Shown in pieces: positions 20,899-31,529 of a DNA stretch of 64,000 bases (the first letter of the stretch is position 1; every line of letters starts with the position of its first letter). The stretch comes from Pseudo-nitzschia pungens (Eukaryota > Bacillariophyta > Bacillariophyceae > Bacillariales > Bacillariaceae): the NCBI GenBank assembly GCA_037355855.1, contig CM074767.1, positions 3,017,472 through 3,081,471 of the forward strand, written 5' to 3'. The position numbers and the translations under genes were made by a program. The notes beneath the pieces are model-generated. The model did not search any database and was not told the DNA's origin. It saw nothing but the letters and a program-made list of their open reading frames with translations.

Positions 20899-21822
20899 TG
20901 ATATTGCTCGTCAGCAATCTTCGGAGATCTAATCGGTAGATAAATCATCTTGTACTGGTCTGAAAATAGGGGAAAGCATTAACAATAATAACACGTATAT
21001 CCCTGGCAAATAGTGAGACTACAGTGGACTGTTCAAGGTCTATTGCATACACTTAGTCAATACAAGGCACTTCCCTAGAGGTACATCGGAATCGATCGAA
21101 AGGGAGGGCATGATAGGTGTGTTTTATTTTAGAGCATAAAGAAAAGAGTGAATACAGGGAGCTGAGCTGCGCTCAGCTCTGTATCGTATCGTAACAGCGT
21201 TCCGATAAATAACTCGTATAATAACAGAGCTCCGTAGCTCCAGTACTGTATTCTACGAGTAGCGCACGGAGTATCGTATCTCCGATTTTAATTATTAGCG
21301 ATCCAATCGTATGCTAGCTCACTTATGCTAGCCCGTTGGGTAACTGTCTGGGCCGGGTATCCGGTCATAGTACATATTATACACCAATGACCCGACCCCG
21401 GCGGTAGCATAGTATCTTAGCATGGTATCATGGTAGGTTAGCATCTTTCAGTATCTCGTAGCATTAGCAACCCTAACCCTGTAGCATTTAGCTACACCAT
21501 AACAGGTGCTTTACTCGGGGTACGTACGATTGGTACAAATCGTACACGACGGCCCTAGTAATTTCTGCTAGCACCCATACCAAACAGGATAGGTCTGTTG
21601 CTAAGCCTGTTGCTAAGCCTGTTGCTAAGCCTGTTGCTAAGCCTGTTGCTAAGCCTGTTGCTAAGCCTGTTGCTAAGCCTGTTGCTAACCATTTAACACA
21701 CAGCTCTAGCACTCAGCTCAGCACCTGTTAGTCAGCTACTGGATGCTGCTGCCTGTAGCCCCAGTACCTCTCCTACACAGGAGCCTTAGCACAGACCATA
21801 GCACCCACCTTGAATATCTTCA
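20899..21822 (+). mobile_element. LTR-retroelement 3' end (family B): internal tail plus LTR at 21111-21822
   Basis: Aligns with 49170-49661 joined to 52829-53152. At 21101-21110 a purine-rich run (AAAGGGAGGGCA) leads into TGATAGGT, typical of a polypurine tract and LTR start. The shared part ends at ...GAATATCTTCA (21822), giving TG...CA ends. The 12-bp tandem repeat inside is expanded here. No recognisable coding sequence lies in the 210 bp upstream of the LTR. Assignment to Copia-type elements would be a guess. Orientation is inferred from the purine tract. Confidence 0.6.
21593..21688 (+). repeat. 12-bp tandem repeat (CTAAGCCTGTTG)n
   Basis: Seven full units of CTAAGCCTGTTG with partial units at both ends, inside the family B LTR. 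The second LTR copy (52975-53010) has only about two units. Confidence 0.95.
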
Positions 21823-21894
21823 TATCTCTCCACTCCTCGTCGATCAATTGCAGCAGCAGCAGCAACAACGACAGGAACATCAATCAATTGCAGC

Positions 21895-22375
21895 TCACTC
21901 ACAAAAGACCAGGATCATCATGCATTTGGTTTGCTGCATTCCTGAAAGACCGGGATCATCATATATTTGTGTACAGGCACTCACCAAAGACCGGGATCAT
22001 CATGTATTTGGTTCCCTACCGTGCTTGCGAAACACACAAAAGACTAGGATCATCATGTATTTGTGTACCGGCACTCACAAAAGACTGGGATCATCTTGTA
22101 TTTGTTTCCGTACACTCCTGAATGACCGGGATCATCGTGTTGTTGTCTCTCTGCATTCCCGAAAGACTGGGATCATCATGTATTTGTGTACCGGCATTCA
22201 CGAAAGACCAGGATCATCATGCATTTGGTTCCCTGCATTCCTGAAAGACCGGGATCATCGTTCTGTTGTTTCTCTGCATTCCCGAAAGACCAGGATCATC
22301 ATGTATTTGGTTCCCTACACTCACAAAGACTGGGATCATCTTGTATTTGGTTCACTGGCGGCGCTTACGAAAGAC
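21895..22375 (+). repeat. 41-bp minisatellite array, about 11-12 units
   Basis: Units follow GAAAGACCnGGATCATCATG plus a variable half such as CATTTGGTTCCCTGCATTCC. Units differ by substitutions (GTATTTG, GTTGTTG, CATTTGG). The array is open in one frame and fused to the following LINE frame by chance. Confidence 0.9.
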
Positions 22376-25300
22376 TTGATGTCTCCTGAGTTCCAAATCA
22401 ACAACAAGATGATTGGCAGACGCATTCTTGCCCATGCTGAACGTGCCAATGCAGTGGCGGTTGATCAACATGGAAGCAGGAAACACCACAAGGCCATCAA
22501 CACCTGCTTGAACAAGAAGCTCATCTGTGATGTGTTGAGGCAGAAGCGCAGATCCGGTGCTGTTGCTATGAATGATGCCAAGGGCTGTTATGATAGAATC
22601 TCTCATCCCATTGCAGGTCTCACTCTCCAGAGCTTTGGTGTTCCTGCACATGTGTGTGAAGTTCTTCTGTCTACTCTGCAACATGCTAAGCACCACATCA
22701 AAACTGGTTTTGGTCGGTCAGGTCCTGTGTATGGTGATGAACCTGTTCCTCTCAGTGGTTGTGGCCAAGGCAATGGTATTGGTCCAACTCTTTGGGCTTT
22801 GGTGTCAACCATTGTCTTCCGAATGATGCAACAGGCTGGGCATGGTGTCCATCTTATCACTTCTTTGTCACTGCAACTGGTTTCTCTTGTGGGTTTTGCC
22901 TTTGTGGATGACACAGATTTGTTTTGTGCTGGCTCTGATTCCTCAACATCTGGTGAAGAATTAGCTGTTGACTTTCAGGAAGCTCTTGACCGATGGGCTG
23001 GTGGGATTATTGCCACTGGTGGTGCGATTGAACCTGCCAAATCTTTCTGTTATTTGATTGATTTCAAATGGAATGGATCCGTTTGGGACTATCGCTCCAT
23101 TGCTGACATGCCCGGTGACTTCTCTGTTGCTGATAAGAATGGCAATCGCGCTACCCTGGATCGTTTTGAAGTTGACCATGCTGACAAGACCCTTGGGGTT
23201 TTTATCTCCATGGATGGCAATGAGGAAGCACAGATTGCTCACATGAAGTCACAGTCTCAGTCTTTTGGCTCTCAGCTCAAGGCTTCCAAGTGTGAGAAGA
23301 GGGCATCCCTCTACACATTCAAGTATTCTTTCATGAAGTCTGTTGAATACCCCATGCCTGTCACGCAACTTGATGAGGCCACTTGGACTAAGATAATTCA
23401 CCCAGCTCTTGTTCCTGTGCTGAATAAAGCAGGGATGTCACGGACATTTCCCAGACATGTATTCTATGGTCCTTCCCTCTATCAAGGCTTTGGTTTCATT
23501 CACCCCTACCTCCTCCAAGAGTTCAGTCATATTGCCACCCTCTTTCAGGAATCTGTCAGGTCCTCCCAAACTGGTAGGATTCTCAGGCTAACTGCTGAGT
23601 CTCTACGGCTCGAACTTGGCATTCCTCTCCATCTTGGTGTCACACCATATCATCCTTTTGCTTCCTACGTCACTCCTTGCTGGTACAAACATGTGTGGGA
23701 GTTTTTCTCTGTTCACCCTGTGAGCTTGTTTGAAGACTTCCCAGATCTTCCCCTGCTACGTTCCAATGACTGCTATCTCATGCAAGCCTTTGTCAACGCT
23801 GGCTTCAGAGGTGCTGACTTGTCCCTCTTGAATCACATGCGCATGTCACTCAAGGCTATCTCCCTTGCTGATATTTGCACTCCTGATGGAAAGAGACTCT
23901 CTCCCATGGCTTTCCAGCTGACATCCTCCAATCACTTGAGGGATCATCTTGACTGGCCGAGATGTCCTCCATCTTGGCCTCCAGCAGCAAAGCGCTTTTG
24001 GACTAAGGCACTTCAGACCTGTTTTCTTCCCCCTTGTCCACCCCCTGCAGCCAGGGCACTGGCTCCTTCTTTTCATCTTGGGCCTTGGCTCTCTCCCCAG
24101 ACAGCTTCTCTTTGGCCTTGGTTTTTGTCTCCATCCACCAACAGAATATTCTTCAAAACTTCTACTGGCTGGACTGTGAGCACCTCCCAGGGCAGGGGCA
24201 GATACAGGGTCACTGCTGAAATCCTTTCTGACAAACCAGCCTGCGCTGATGTGCTTGTCTGCCCTGTTATCTGTGGCCAAGTTGTTCGAGTGGTTGGGTC
24301 CTCAGCCTTTGTTTCCGAACCTCCTGACATGGATCCTCTGGAGTACAATCCATATGATTCTCTTCCAGACTCCCCAGTAGATGCCTTTGATGCACTCTGT
24401 GAGTCTCCAAGGGTACTTCTCCACAAATATTCCCTACCACAGGCTGGCTGTCAACACCTTGTTGATGCTATCCAGAGTGGTATTGCCAGTGCTGTCTGTG
24501 ATGGGTCATTTGATCCGGACCTTCTCAGAGGAACTTCTGCATTCATTTTGTCACCCAATACCTCCACCAAGACTGCTTCATTGTTCCTCACTGGCTGTAA
24601 TTTTGTCAGTGGATCCCCTGAGGATCAGTCATCCTACAGGAGTGAACTGGCGGGTATCATTGGAGTTCTCACCTGTTGCACTGCTCTGGTGCATCTTTTT
24701 GATATTGCTTCTGGCTCTATCACTATTGCTCTGGATGGTGACACAGCTCTCAAACAGGCTCAGGGATCTTGGCCTTTGGTTATTTCCCAGAAGTCTTTTG
24801 ATTATGTTTATGTCATCAGAAACATGATTTCTGCCCTGCCAATCTCTGTGCACTTTCAGTGGGTTCAGGGCCATCAAGCTGGAATCTTTCTTGATTGGTG
24901 GGCCCTTCGCAATCATCAGGTTGACAGCATGGCAAAGGCCTTTCTCTCTGTTCATAGAGCTTCGGCCCATCACTATCCCAGACTTGTGTTTGAGCCTTGG
25001 GCATTTTCTCTCAATGGATGCAAGTGTTCAAGGTTTGATCAGAATGCTCTGCATGTTGCCATTTCTGGTCCTCCTCTTCTTAAATACTGGCAGACCCACC
25101 ATGATATCCCCATTCCACAACCTGTTTTGAGTTCCATCCATTGGTGTGCCCATCTGTCTGCCTTCAAGCGATTACCTCCTGGCATGCAACGGTGGTTTGT
25201 CAAATTTGCTTCTGGATGCATTGGTGTTGGCAACCAACTACTTCACTACCAGTATCAGGATCACTCCCGGTGCCCATTGTGTGATGCAGACAACGAGAAG

Positions 25301-26273
25301 GTCTCTCATGTGCTCTCCTGCAAGGACACTGGGGCAGTACAGCACAGTGTGTCAGCTTTCAAGGGACCACTGCAGAAGAGGCTTGAAGTTGAACAAACTG
25401 ATCCATCATTGGTTGTTGCCATTGTGGATCTTCTCACCAGAGTTCGGAAGGGCCAGAGAATTTATCCATCATCCTACTCACTTGCAATTGCGTCTGCTGT
25501 CAGGGCACAGAGGACTATTGGTTGGCACAACTGGCTCCTTGGTAGGTGGTCTCCTCGCTGGTACCAAATCCAGGCTGACTACTACTCCCACATTGGAAGC
25601 AAGCGCTCTCCCAAACGTTGGGCTACAGCTGTCATCCATCAGTTCTTTCTTACCTCCTGGGATCTTTGGACTTATAGGAATGAACGACTCCATGGTCCTG
25701 GGGGTACCCTGGATGCTGAACAACACCAATCTCTTGATGCTTCCATCACTTCAGAATTGGCAATTGGTGCAGCTGGTGCACTTCCCCAGTCACACTCCCT
25801 GTTACAAACCCCTTTCCACGTCCTACAAGGTTACACCCTGACTGCCAAGCGGCAGTGGCTTGCAACCATCCACCTTGCAAGGAAGCAGTATGCAGCGCCT
25901 GTCCCACCAGTGCAGCCATACCAACAAGAGGCTGCTCTTCTCAGAGCCTGGCTTACTGGACCTCAGGGTTGATTACACTTTGTACCTTGGTTTTGTCTTC
26001 TGTTCCTGCTTCTTATCCTGTCCCATCCCTTTTGATACTGGATCTTATCCCAATATCTTCATTCCCATTTCACTTTCTCTCAAGTCCCTCTTTTGTGGGA
26101 CTTGTTTGTCCTTCCCCTGCTTGATGTTCAAGGTTTGTTTGAAAATTTGTCGTTCTGCCACTTGGGGTCCTGACTCTATGATGGAGGCGACGTTAAAGTC
26201 TGGTTACAGACTGAGTAATTTAGTTTCACCTTTGGTGATTAAAGTTATTTAAATACGTATATTATTATTATTA
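22376..26273 (+). mobile_element. LINE copy 4, 5'-truncated, inserted in the 41-bp minisatellite
   Basis: LINE sequence begins at TTGATGTCTCCTGAG, inside the RT region, and ends in ATTATTATTATT near 26273. The flanks share TTACGAAAGAC (22365-22375 and 26274-26284), a probable 11-bp target duplication. The minisatellite continues on the right. Confidence 0.88.
22379..25972 (+). CDS. LINE ORF2 fragment with intact RT, RNase H and zinc finger
   Basis: 1197 codons from an ATG at the RT N-terminal side (MSPEFQINN) to the usual LTGPQG stop. RT motifs NDAKGCYDRI, QGNGIGP and FVDD, the RNase H acidic residues and the CPLC...HVLSC finger are all present and the frame is clean. The frame is open upstream to 21743 through LTR and minisatellite DNA, giving an accidental 1409-codon chimera. 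I do not regard that N-terminal extension as a protein. The endonuclease is missing. Confidence 0.85.
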   Translation: MSPEFQINNKMIGRRILAHAERANAVAVDQHGSRKHHKAINTCLNKKLICDVLRQKRRSGAVAMNDAKGCYDRISHPIAGLTLQSFGVPAHVCEVLLSTLQHAKHHIKTGFGRSGPVYGDEPVPLSGCGQGNGIGPTLWALVSTIVFRMMQQAGHGVHLITSLSLQLVSLVGFAFVDDTDLFCAGSDSSTSGEELAVDFQEALDRWAGGIIATGGAIEPAKSFCYLIDFKWNGSVWDYRSIADMPGDFSVADKNGNRATLDRFEVDHADKTLGVFISMDGNEEAQIAHMKSQSQSFGSQLKASKCEKRASLYTFKYSFMKSVEYPMPVTQLDEATWTKIIHPALVPVLNKAGMSRTFPRHVFYGPSLYQGFGFIHPYLLQEFSHIATLFQESVRSSQTGRILRLTAESLRLELGIPLHLGVTPYHPFASYVTPCWYKHVWEFFSVHPVSLFEDFPDLPLLRSNDCYLMQAFVNAGFRGADLSLLNHMRMSLKAISLADICTPDGKRLSPMAFQLTSSNHLRDHLDWPRCPPSWPPAAKRFWTKALQTCFLPPCPPPAARALAPSFHLGPWLSPQTASLWPWFLSPSTNRIFFKTSTGWTVSTSQGRGRYRVTAEILSDKPACADVLVCPVICGQVVRVVGSSAFVSEPPDMDPLEYNPYDSLPDSPVDAFDALCESPRVLLHKYSLPQAGCQHLVDAIQSGIASAVCDGSFDPDLLRGTSAFILSPNTSTKTASLFLTGCNFVSGSPEDQSSYRSELAGIIGVLTCCTALVHLFDIASGSITIALDGDTALKQAQGSWPLVISQKSFDYVYVIRNMISALPISVHFQWVQGHQAGIFLDWWALRNHQVDSMAKAFLSVHRASAHHYPRLVFEPWAFSLNGCKCSRFDQNALHVAISGPPLLKYWQTHHDIPIPQPVLSSIHWCAHLSAFKRLPPGMQRWFVKFASGCIGVGNQLLHYQYQDHSRCPLCDADNEKVSHVLSCKDTGAVQHSVSAFKGPLQKRLEVEQTDPSLVVAIVDLLTRVRKGQRIYPSSYSLAIASAVRAQRTIGWHNWLLGRWSPRWYQIQADYYSHIGSKRSPKRWATAVIHQFFLTSWDLWTYRNERLHGPGGTLDAEQHQSLDASITSELAIGAAGALPQSHSLLQTPFHVLQGYTLTAKRQWLATIHLARKQYAAPVPPVQPYQQEAALLRAWLTGPQG

Positions 26274-26412
26274 TTACGAAAGACCAGGATCATCGTGCCA
26301 TTGTTTCTCTGCATTCCAGAAAGACCAGGATCATCATGTTGTTGTCTCTCTACATTCCCAAAAGACCGGGATCATTGTGTTGTTGTCTCTTGGCATTCCC
26401 GAAAGACCAGGA
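26274..26412 (+). repeat. 41-bp minisatellite, right part
   Basis: Three to four units (GAAAGACCAGGATCATCGTG type) resuming after LINE copy 4, matching the array at 21895-22375. Confidence 0.85.
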
Positions 26413-27172
26413 TCAGTCACAGCCAGTTGAGTTCATTGAAATATAGAAGTAGAAGAAACTGATTACATTACAGGTATGGACGGTTTACGTCACTATTAGT
26501 AACGGAAGAGTCACTAGGAGAGACTGAACTCACTTCAACGTGATGAAAGACAGACAATATTCAAATCCCAGTAACATGATGATTGGCTAATTAGCATGTC
26601 CTCTATGCGCAAGCCGAAAAACTATGCCGGCTCGATGCTGTCACTCGAAAATACACAATTTTCGGCCCAATTTCTGTATTCGGGAGGTTACTAAGGGAAG
26701 AATAAGCAAAGTTGTTTAAAAGTGAATATAGACCATTGTAGAGTAGAGCGTTAGCTAACAGACGATGTCTTTACTTTGAACAGAGGTGGTGTATGCAAGG
26801 AGATATTGCAAAAAGCAAAGATGCTGTCACTTGACGTGATCCATTATGGTAAACGTGATCCATTTTGTGATCCATTTTACCGGCGGTAACTTACGAAGTT
26901 CATCATCGCAATGGTAAAAGTCTTGGTCCGCTCGTCCGTCCTACGACCCCCGGATGGTCCAGCCAATCATTGATTCTTTCCTTTGTTTCGTTGAAAAAGC
27001 TTCGTTGCGGGTTCATCCTCAACTCTCGACTGCAACAGCTAAGGTTACCCTTCCCGACCGATCCATTTCCACTATGTGGTTCGACTGATCCGTCCCTGGT
27101 CTTGTCAAGAAAGAACAGAACACTCCATAGTTACGAAGGGACCATAAACAGTAAAAGTGTTTTTCTTTTAAC
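26413..27172. other. Intergenic region upstream of TSR2
   Basis: No gene supported. Contains a short repeat of GTGATCCATT (three times near 26838-26878) and a GTAACTTACG-like segment. It probably holds the TSR2 promoter; no clear core element is seen. Confidence 0.5.
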
Positions 27173-27925
27173 ATGGCGTCCCCAGCGAGCGCACAACCGA
27201 TTTCGATGGTTGGGTCGGCGACTGACCCTAACCAGCAGTATCACCCCATGTTGGAGTTTCAAGCAGGCGTCACAGCGTGCCTTGTCAGCTGGTCAGCGCT
27301 CCGAACGGCAGTAGAAAGTGGATGGGGAGGTGGGGAGCGAGAATCTCAGAAAAAGGCAGAAGATCTTCGTTGCCACATCTTTACGAAATTTGATGGAAGG
27401 TTTCCGTTGGCAAACTATGACGCCTTCGACCTTGCGGATGATCTGGCGATATATATCGAAGAAGAGTTTTCTGTGACACTAGAAGACGATTCAGAACGGC
27501 AGCTAGCCGAAACCATTTTTCGGCTCTATGAATACTGTCTGAAGGGAGACCCTAGTTTTGCGAGGCAAATGGTTGCTCAAGCAGCAGGTGCAGTTGCTTT
27601 GAGTAGCCAGTTTCCGGTTAGGGTACAAACAACAGAGCACGATGACGATGACGAAGAAATGGAGTCGAATGAATCGTCCACGGCAGCGGGGACAACAGAC
27701 CATACTGGAACAATGCAAACACCTACACAGCAATTTATACAAAACCCAATGATGCCACCCAATCTTGCGGACTATCTCGATCAACCAATGTTTGGAAAGG
27801 CTCAGAAAAAGAAAACCAATTCCGTTGAACCTATCAGACAACTAGGCGAAAAAGTTTCAGAAAGCGTTGTAGAGATGGACGAAGACGGATTCGCACCAGT
27901 AAAGAAAGGAAATCGACGACGATAG
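27173..27925 (+). CDS. TSR2: Pre-rRNA-processing protein TSR2
   Basis: 250 codons, one exon. The N-terminal half carries the TSR2 pattern: a tryptophan-containing helix (SWSALRTAVESGWGG, about 39-53), then KKAEDLRCHIFTKF, then an acidic helix (DLADDLAIYIEEEF, about 86-99) and EDDSERQLAETIF. A low-complexity acidic stretch (DDDDEEMESNES, about 155-166) follows, and the protein ends with DEDGFAPV and a basic tail, close to the DGFxxV ending of the family. Known role: TSR2 escorts ribosomal protein eS26 and is needed for 18S rRNA maturation. The start is the first ATG of the frame. The gene faces the Na+/H+ exchanger, with 222 bp between stop codons. Confidence 0.88.
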   Translation: MASPASAQPISMVGSATDPNQQYHPMLEFQAGVTACLVSWSALRTAVESGWGGGERESQKKAEDLRCHIFTKFDGRFPLANYDAFDLADDLAIYIEEEFSVTLEDDSERQLAETIFRLYEYCLKGDPSFARQMVAQAAGAVALSSQFPVRVQTTEHDDDDEEMESNESSTAAGTTDHTGTMQTPTQQFIQNPMMPPNLADYLDQPMFGKAQKKKTNSVEPIRQLGEKVSESVVEMDEDGFAPVKKGNRRR

Positions 27926-28147
27926 TCATACTAAGTATAGTCCCACTTATTTTTAACGAGAAGTGGCATTGTTCTCCCGGTAGAGTTCTAATTTTGAAAG
28001 ATCTGACTACCTTCTCTAAGTAAATGTTACTCAATAGTACAAGTAGAAAGTATTTCGGGGTTCTTGGGCAAGATTTAAGATGGTCAGTGAATTCAATCGA
28101 TTATTTCTGTGCGAATCTATGGTGTCTTGAAAGCATAATGGTCGTGT

Positions 28148-30175
28148 TTAGTATCCACCATAATCAAACAAGGAGTCAGTCCGTACAAGTTTCTGTATCG
28201 TCATGTCATCATCTTCGACCGCACCCAAATAACCAGATTCGGTCATTTCAATAGCCTCAATGCTATGTACGCATGGTCTGCAATCTCGTATCACCATCGT
28301 TGGCGACCAACTGTTGTCGTGAGTCCGCTGTACGTCTCTCCTAATGCTCTCCATGATGTCAAAGTCTCGAATGACACAGCGTTTGACAAACCGCCGCTCC
28401 ATATTGAGTAAAGCATTAGATGCTATCGGTTCTCTCAAGTACGACTGCATGTATTTTTTCTCGTCCACACCCACATCAATATTGAACCAGCTAAGAGCAC
28501 ATTCGGTTGTGACCCCCAAAACGAAGACAGTTATCAGTATAATGGCCATGGTAGTCATGGCAAAATCCTTCCGATGACCCAAGTCATCAGGGAAAGTCCG
28601 AACGCAAGCATACGCAACAGCTCCTCGAAGCCCGCAGAACCAAAGCATATGAGTAGTATTCCTTCGAATTTTCAAATCTTTGCTTTCCCAAGGTGTTGCC
28701 GTCACCTCTGTAGCAACAGACTGATCGGAGAAAGACTGTGTCCGATAACCCAATTCAGCGTGAGGATGTCGGTGCTGTTGTTCACCACTATATGCCTCGT
28801 GCTCTGCAATAGTATGGTGTGCGATATGAGAACTGTGTTGCCTCTCGAAATTATTGACTGGTGCTGTGTAAGAATGTCCTTCTCTTTGTCCCCAATTCAT
28901 ATCAGGTCCTCCACATGAATTCTGTACAGATGGAATCGCCGACTCTTGAGAGAGACCTCCCTTAGCTGTGGACTTCAGTTCAGGATGGTGGTTGAACTCT
29001 GCCCATCCACTTGTAGGAGACGGTATTCTATCCTTCAGTAATAGTAGCCTATTGAAGATGAATGCAAGCGGATAGACGTTCAAGGCCCGAGCAATCAAAC
29101 AGGCCAGTAGTGCCCACCCAATAAAAACCCAATTCCAATATCCTACCATTCCGAATACGGAAAGTCCAAGCTCCAAAAAAATAGCTGTTTCGGCCAAGTG
29201 CGCTCCTAACCGAAAGACCATGTCTGAATTCACCTTCGTAATGGCAGAAAGATTTGGGACAATGTAACGATTTGCGGCTACGCCCGTGAAGAGAATCGTC
29301 ACAATCCCTGACAAATGTAGGATTTCCGCGATCAAAAACGGAATGTACACCAACAGGACATAGACTGATATTTCGACAAGCCGATTCTGTCTCATATCAA
29401 TTTGTTTGAACAAAAAAGCAGCACAGCATCCACCAAAGGTTCCCAACAACGACGATCCGACAAAATTTGAAAATAAATCGAAAAAAAACTTCTTCAGTGC
29501 TGCAGCCACGTCGATTTCATCGTTGATTGAAACAAATTTTCCGAATGAATAAAATAAGACGATCGCAAGGGCATCGTTCAAGACAGATTCCCCAAAGCAC
29601 AAGTAAAATAGGCGAGGATCTACGCGTTTGACCTGGAACACAGCAAGCGTACTGACGGGATCAGTAGAAGAAATCAGCGCCCCAAAGGTCAGTAATTCTG
29701 CCAAAGTCGGCTCAAATCCTCCAGAAAGTCCCATCTTCACGAATCCATGTAGAATAAGTGCCGTTGCGATTGCACTGATTGCTGTTCCCACGATAGCAAA
29801 CATGATGATAGGTGTTATATGTCGAAAAAATAGAGGACCCATTCGTAACCCGGTGTTGAAGATGATCGGCGGCAGGAGAAATATGAAAAAGAACTCTGGG
29901 TCAAATGATAACAATGCGGCCAGATCGTCTTCCATTGTTTGTTGGTCGTCGTCATTATTCAAATTGTCATTGTTCATAGCGGCGTTTGCTAAACGCTTTC
30001 CCAAAACAATATGAATTAGATAACCCGCTCCCATTCCAATGGCTATCACCATAGCCGCCTCCGGGACAATTGATGAGAGTTGCTTAGCTTCATGCAGGTA
30101 CTTTGACAAGATAAGGACTAACGCCAACAGTGTCACAAAGAAGACCAGAAAGATCGATATGTTTTCCTCGGCCAT
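28148..30175 (-). CDS. NHE: Na+/H+ exchanger (CPA1/NHE family)
   Basis: 675 codons, one exon. It exchanges Na+ (or K+) for H+ across a membrane. Eleven to twelve hydrophobic segments are visible between residues 5 and 390. Signature motifs: FFFIFLLPPIIF (95-106, the amiloride-site motif of NHEs), STDPVSTLAVF (170-180) and GESVLNDALAIVLF (195-208), with the Asn-Asp pair of electroneutral exchangers. A loop of about 120 residues rich in His, Ser and Gln (about 400-510) interrupts the last membrane part before WFCGLRGAVAYA, which belongs to the final core helices. The C-terminal tail is hydrophilic. Length fits eukaryotic NHE/NHX proteins; which membrane it serves cannot be read from the sequence. 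Convergent with TSR2. Confidence 0.93.
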   Translation of the reverse strand: MAEENISIFLVFFVTLLALVLILSKYLHEAKQLSSIVPEAAMVIAIGMGAGYLIHIVLGKRLANAAMNNDNLNNDDDQQTMEDDLAALLSFDPEFFFIFLLPPIIFNTGLRMGPLFFRHITPIIMFAIVGTAISAIATALILHGFVKMGLSGGFEPTLAELLTFGALISSTDPVSTLAVFQVKRVDPRLFYLCFGESVLNDALAIVLFYSFGKFVSINDEIDVAAALKKFFFDLFSNFVGSSLLGTFGGCCAAFLFKQIDMRQNRLVEISVYVLLVYIPFLIAEILHLSGIVTILFTGVAANRYIVPNLSAITKVNSDMVFRLGAHLAETAIFLELGLSVFGMVGYWNWVFIGWALLACLIARALNVYPLAFIFNRLLLLKDRIPSPTSGWAEFNHHPELKSTAKGGLSQESAIPSVQNSCGGPDMNWGQREGHSYTAPVNNFERQHSSHIAHHTIAEHEAYSGEQQHRHPHAELGYRTQSFSDQSVATEVTATPWESKDLKIRRNTTHMLWFCGLRGAVAYACVRTFPDDLGHRKDFAMTTMAIILITVFVLGVTTECALSWFNIDVGVDEKKYMQSYLREPIASNALLNMERRFVKRCVIRDFDIMESIRRDVQRTHDNSWSPTMVIRDCRPCVHSIEAIEMTESGYLGAVEDDDMTIQKLVRTDSLFDYGGY

Positions 30176-31155
30176 TCTAAACTATGCTTCCTCGCAAATC
30201 CCTTGCGTGTATTCTTTGACGAAAAGAGCAGAAACTGAGACTTGAAATTGGTTTTGAATGAAGTCTTTTGCTTGTCGTTTACTTTGGCACCAGCCTCCGA
30301 GTAAGGAATAAGTGAGAGTGGGTGGAACTATTTTGATCATTTTCCTTTCAGAAAGATGGGGGGCGTACGGTATCAGGTACCGAGAGTTAAATAACGTATG
30401 TCTAGCCGTGACTATCACTTTGGATTTACTTCGAAACCAACAAGAACCGTTATTGAAAGCCAGCCCTACTAAAAACAAGCCAGCAACGAGGGAAGTCATG
30501 TCTTCCGTAGAAAACCGGATGTAACTCAAGGAGCAAGTCCTTGTAGGATAACGGAAAACCATGTTGCTACCACGGGTCATGAAGTAAACCTTAACGCACG
30601 GTAACTTTTACCCTTATTTCGAATATTACTACGAATCGCCTAACAATTGAAATAACAATTTTTTTCCCGGAAATTAACAGAGATTAGTGGAAATTAAGGG
30701 ACGCCTACCAAAAAAAAACCTTAACCCCCTGCTTACCAAAAAAATGACTCACAGTATAGAGATCACTGAAACCCCTTTGACTCTCGTCAATGCCTGCTAT
30801 TGACTCACCTAGAGGGGGATTGAAAAACTTCTAGAATAGATCTATTTTTGTGAGAACACGATTGTTCTTCAGTTCTTCGGTTCTTAGCTTCTTTTCTGAC
30901 AACAACAGGTGACACTTCTTGCTTGAAGACGAGAGTGGTCGTCGGGACTGTCAAAAGAGTCCTTCGGTTACTTGCTTGTCTTGGTTGCTGGTCTGCTTCT
31001 TGTTGGTTGGATCTTGTGTAATTGGATAGAGTGGTGGGAATCAATTTCAGCTTCTTTGCTGAAATGGATCGATTCAGATGAGGAGATTTGTCCCCAGTGG
31101 AGATACATGACAATCATCCAGTATCAATTTACTTAACAATTTACAATCCAATCGA
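30176..31155. other. Intergenic region between the exchanger and the gypsy cluster
   Basis: No supported gene. It holds the exchanger promoter side. Around 30600-30800 the DNA is AT-rich with A-runs. Small open frames here have no family resemblance. Confidence 0.5.
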
Positions 31156-31521
31156 TTGATTGAATTTGAACAGAAAATCACCTTGAAACCATGGCTAGCC
31201 TCAACAAATTTGAATACTCTCTCTCTCTCTCTCTCTGACAGCTCTCATGTCTCTGATCTCTCTGATGACATGAGCAAGAACATACCTCCCAAGACCAAGG
31301 ATCTACCTCCAGCAAAGCCACCGGCAAGAAAATATCCACCTGATCCATGGCGTGCTGCTTTGAAGGATCTTTTGATGAAGAAAACACCATACAAAAAAGA
31401 GGATAAGGTCAGCAAATGCACCACCTTCGTGCATTTGGAATTGACTGCTCTCCACAACTGCAGATTCAGGGATGATGCCATGCACCGGAACAGTCACAAG
31501 TCCACTCAGGACTGGGAATAA
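31156..31521 (+). CDS. Hypothetical short ORF with CT microsatellite
   Basis: 121 codons: a Ser/Leu stretch from a (CT)10 run at 31217-31236, then a Lys/Pro-rich part (PPKTKDLPPAKPPARKYPPD) and a basic end. A different ATG with good context (ACCATGG at 31189-31195) enters the microsatellite in another frame and stops just after it, so repeat slippage may have broken a longer gene. The end overlaps sequence similar to the outer edge of the family 2 LTR region. No function recognised; may be TE-derived or not coding. Confidence 0.2.
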   Translation: MIEFEQKITLKPWLASTNLNTLSLSLSDSSHVSDLSDDMSKNIPPKTKDLPPAKPPARKYPPDPWRAALKDLLMKKTPYKKEDKVSKCTTFVHLELTALHNCRFRDDAMHRNSHKSTQDWE

Positions 31522-31529
31522 AAATACAA

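Noticed and set aside
21743..22378. N-terminal extension of the LINE copy 4 frame as a real protein part
   Set aside because: It is a translation of LTR and minisatellite DNA; the LINE sequence starts abruptly at 22376.
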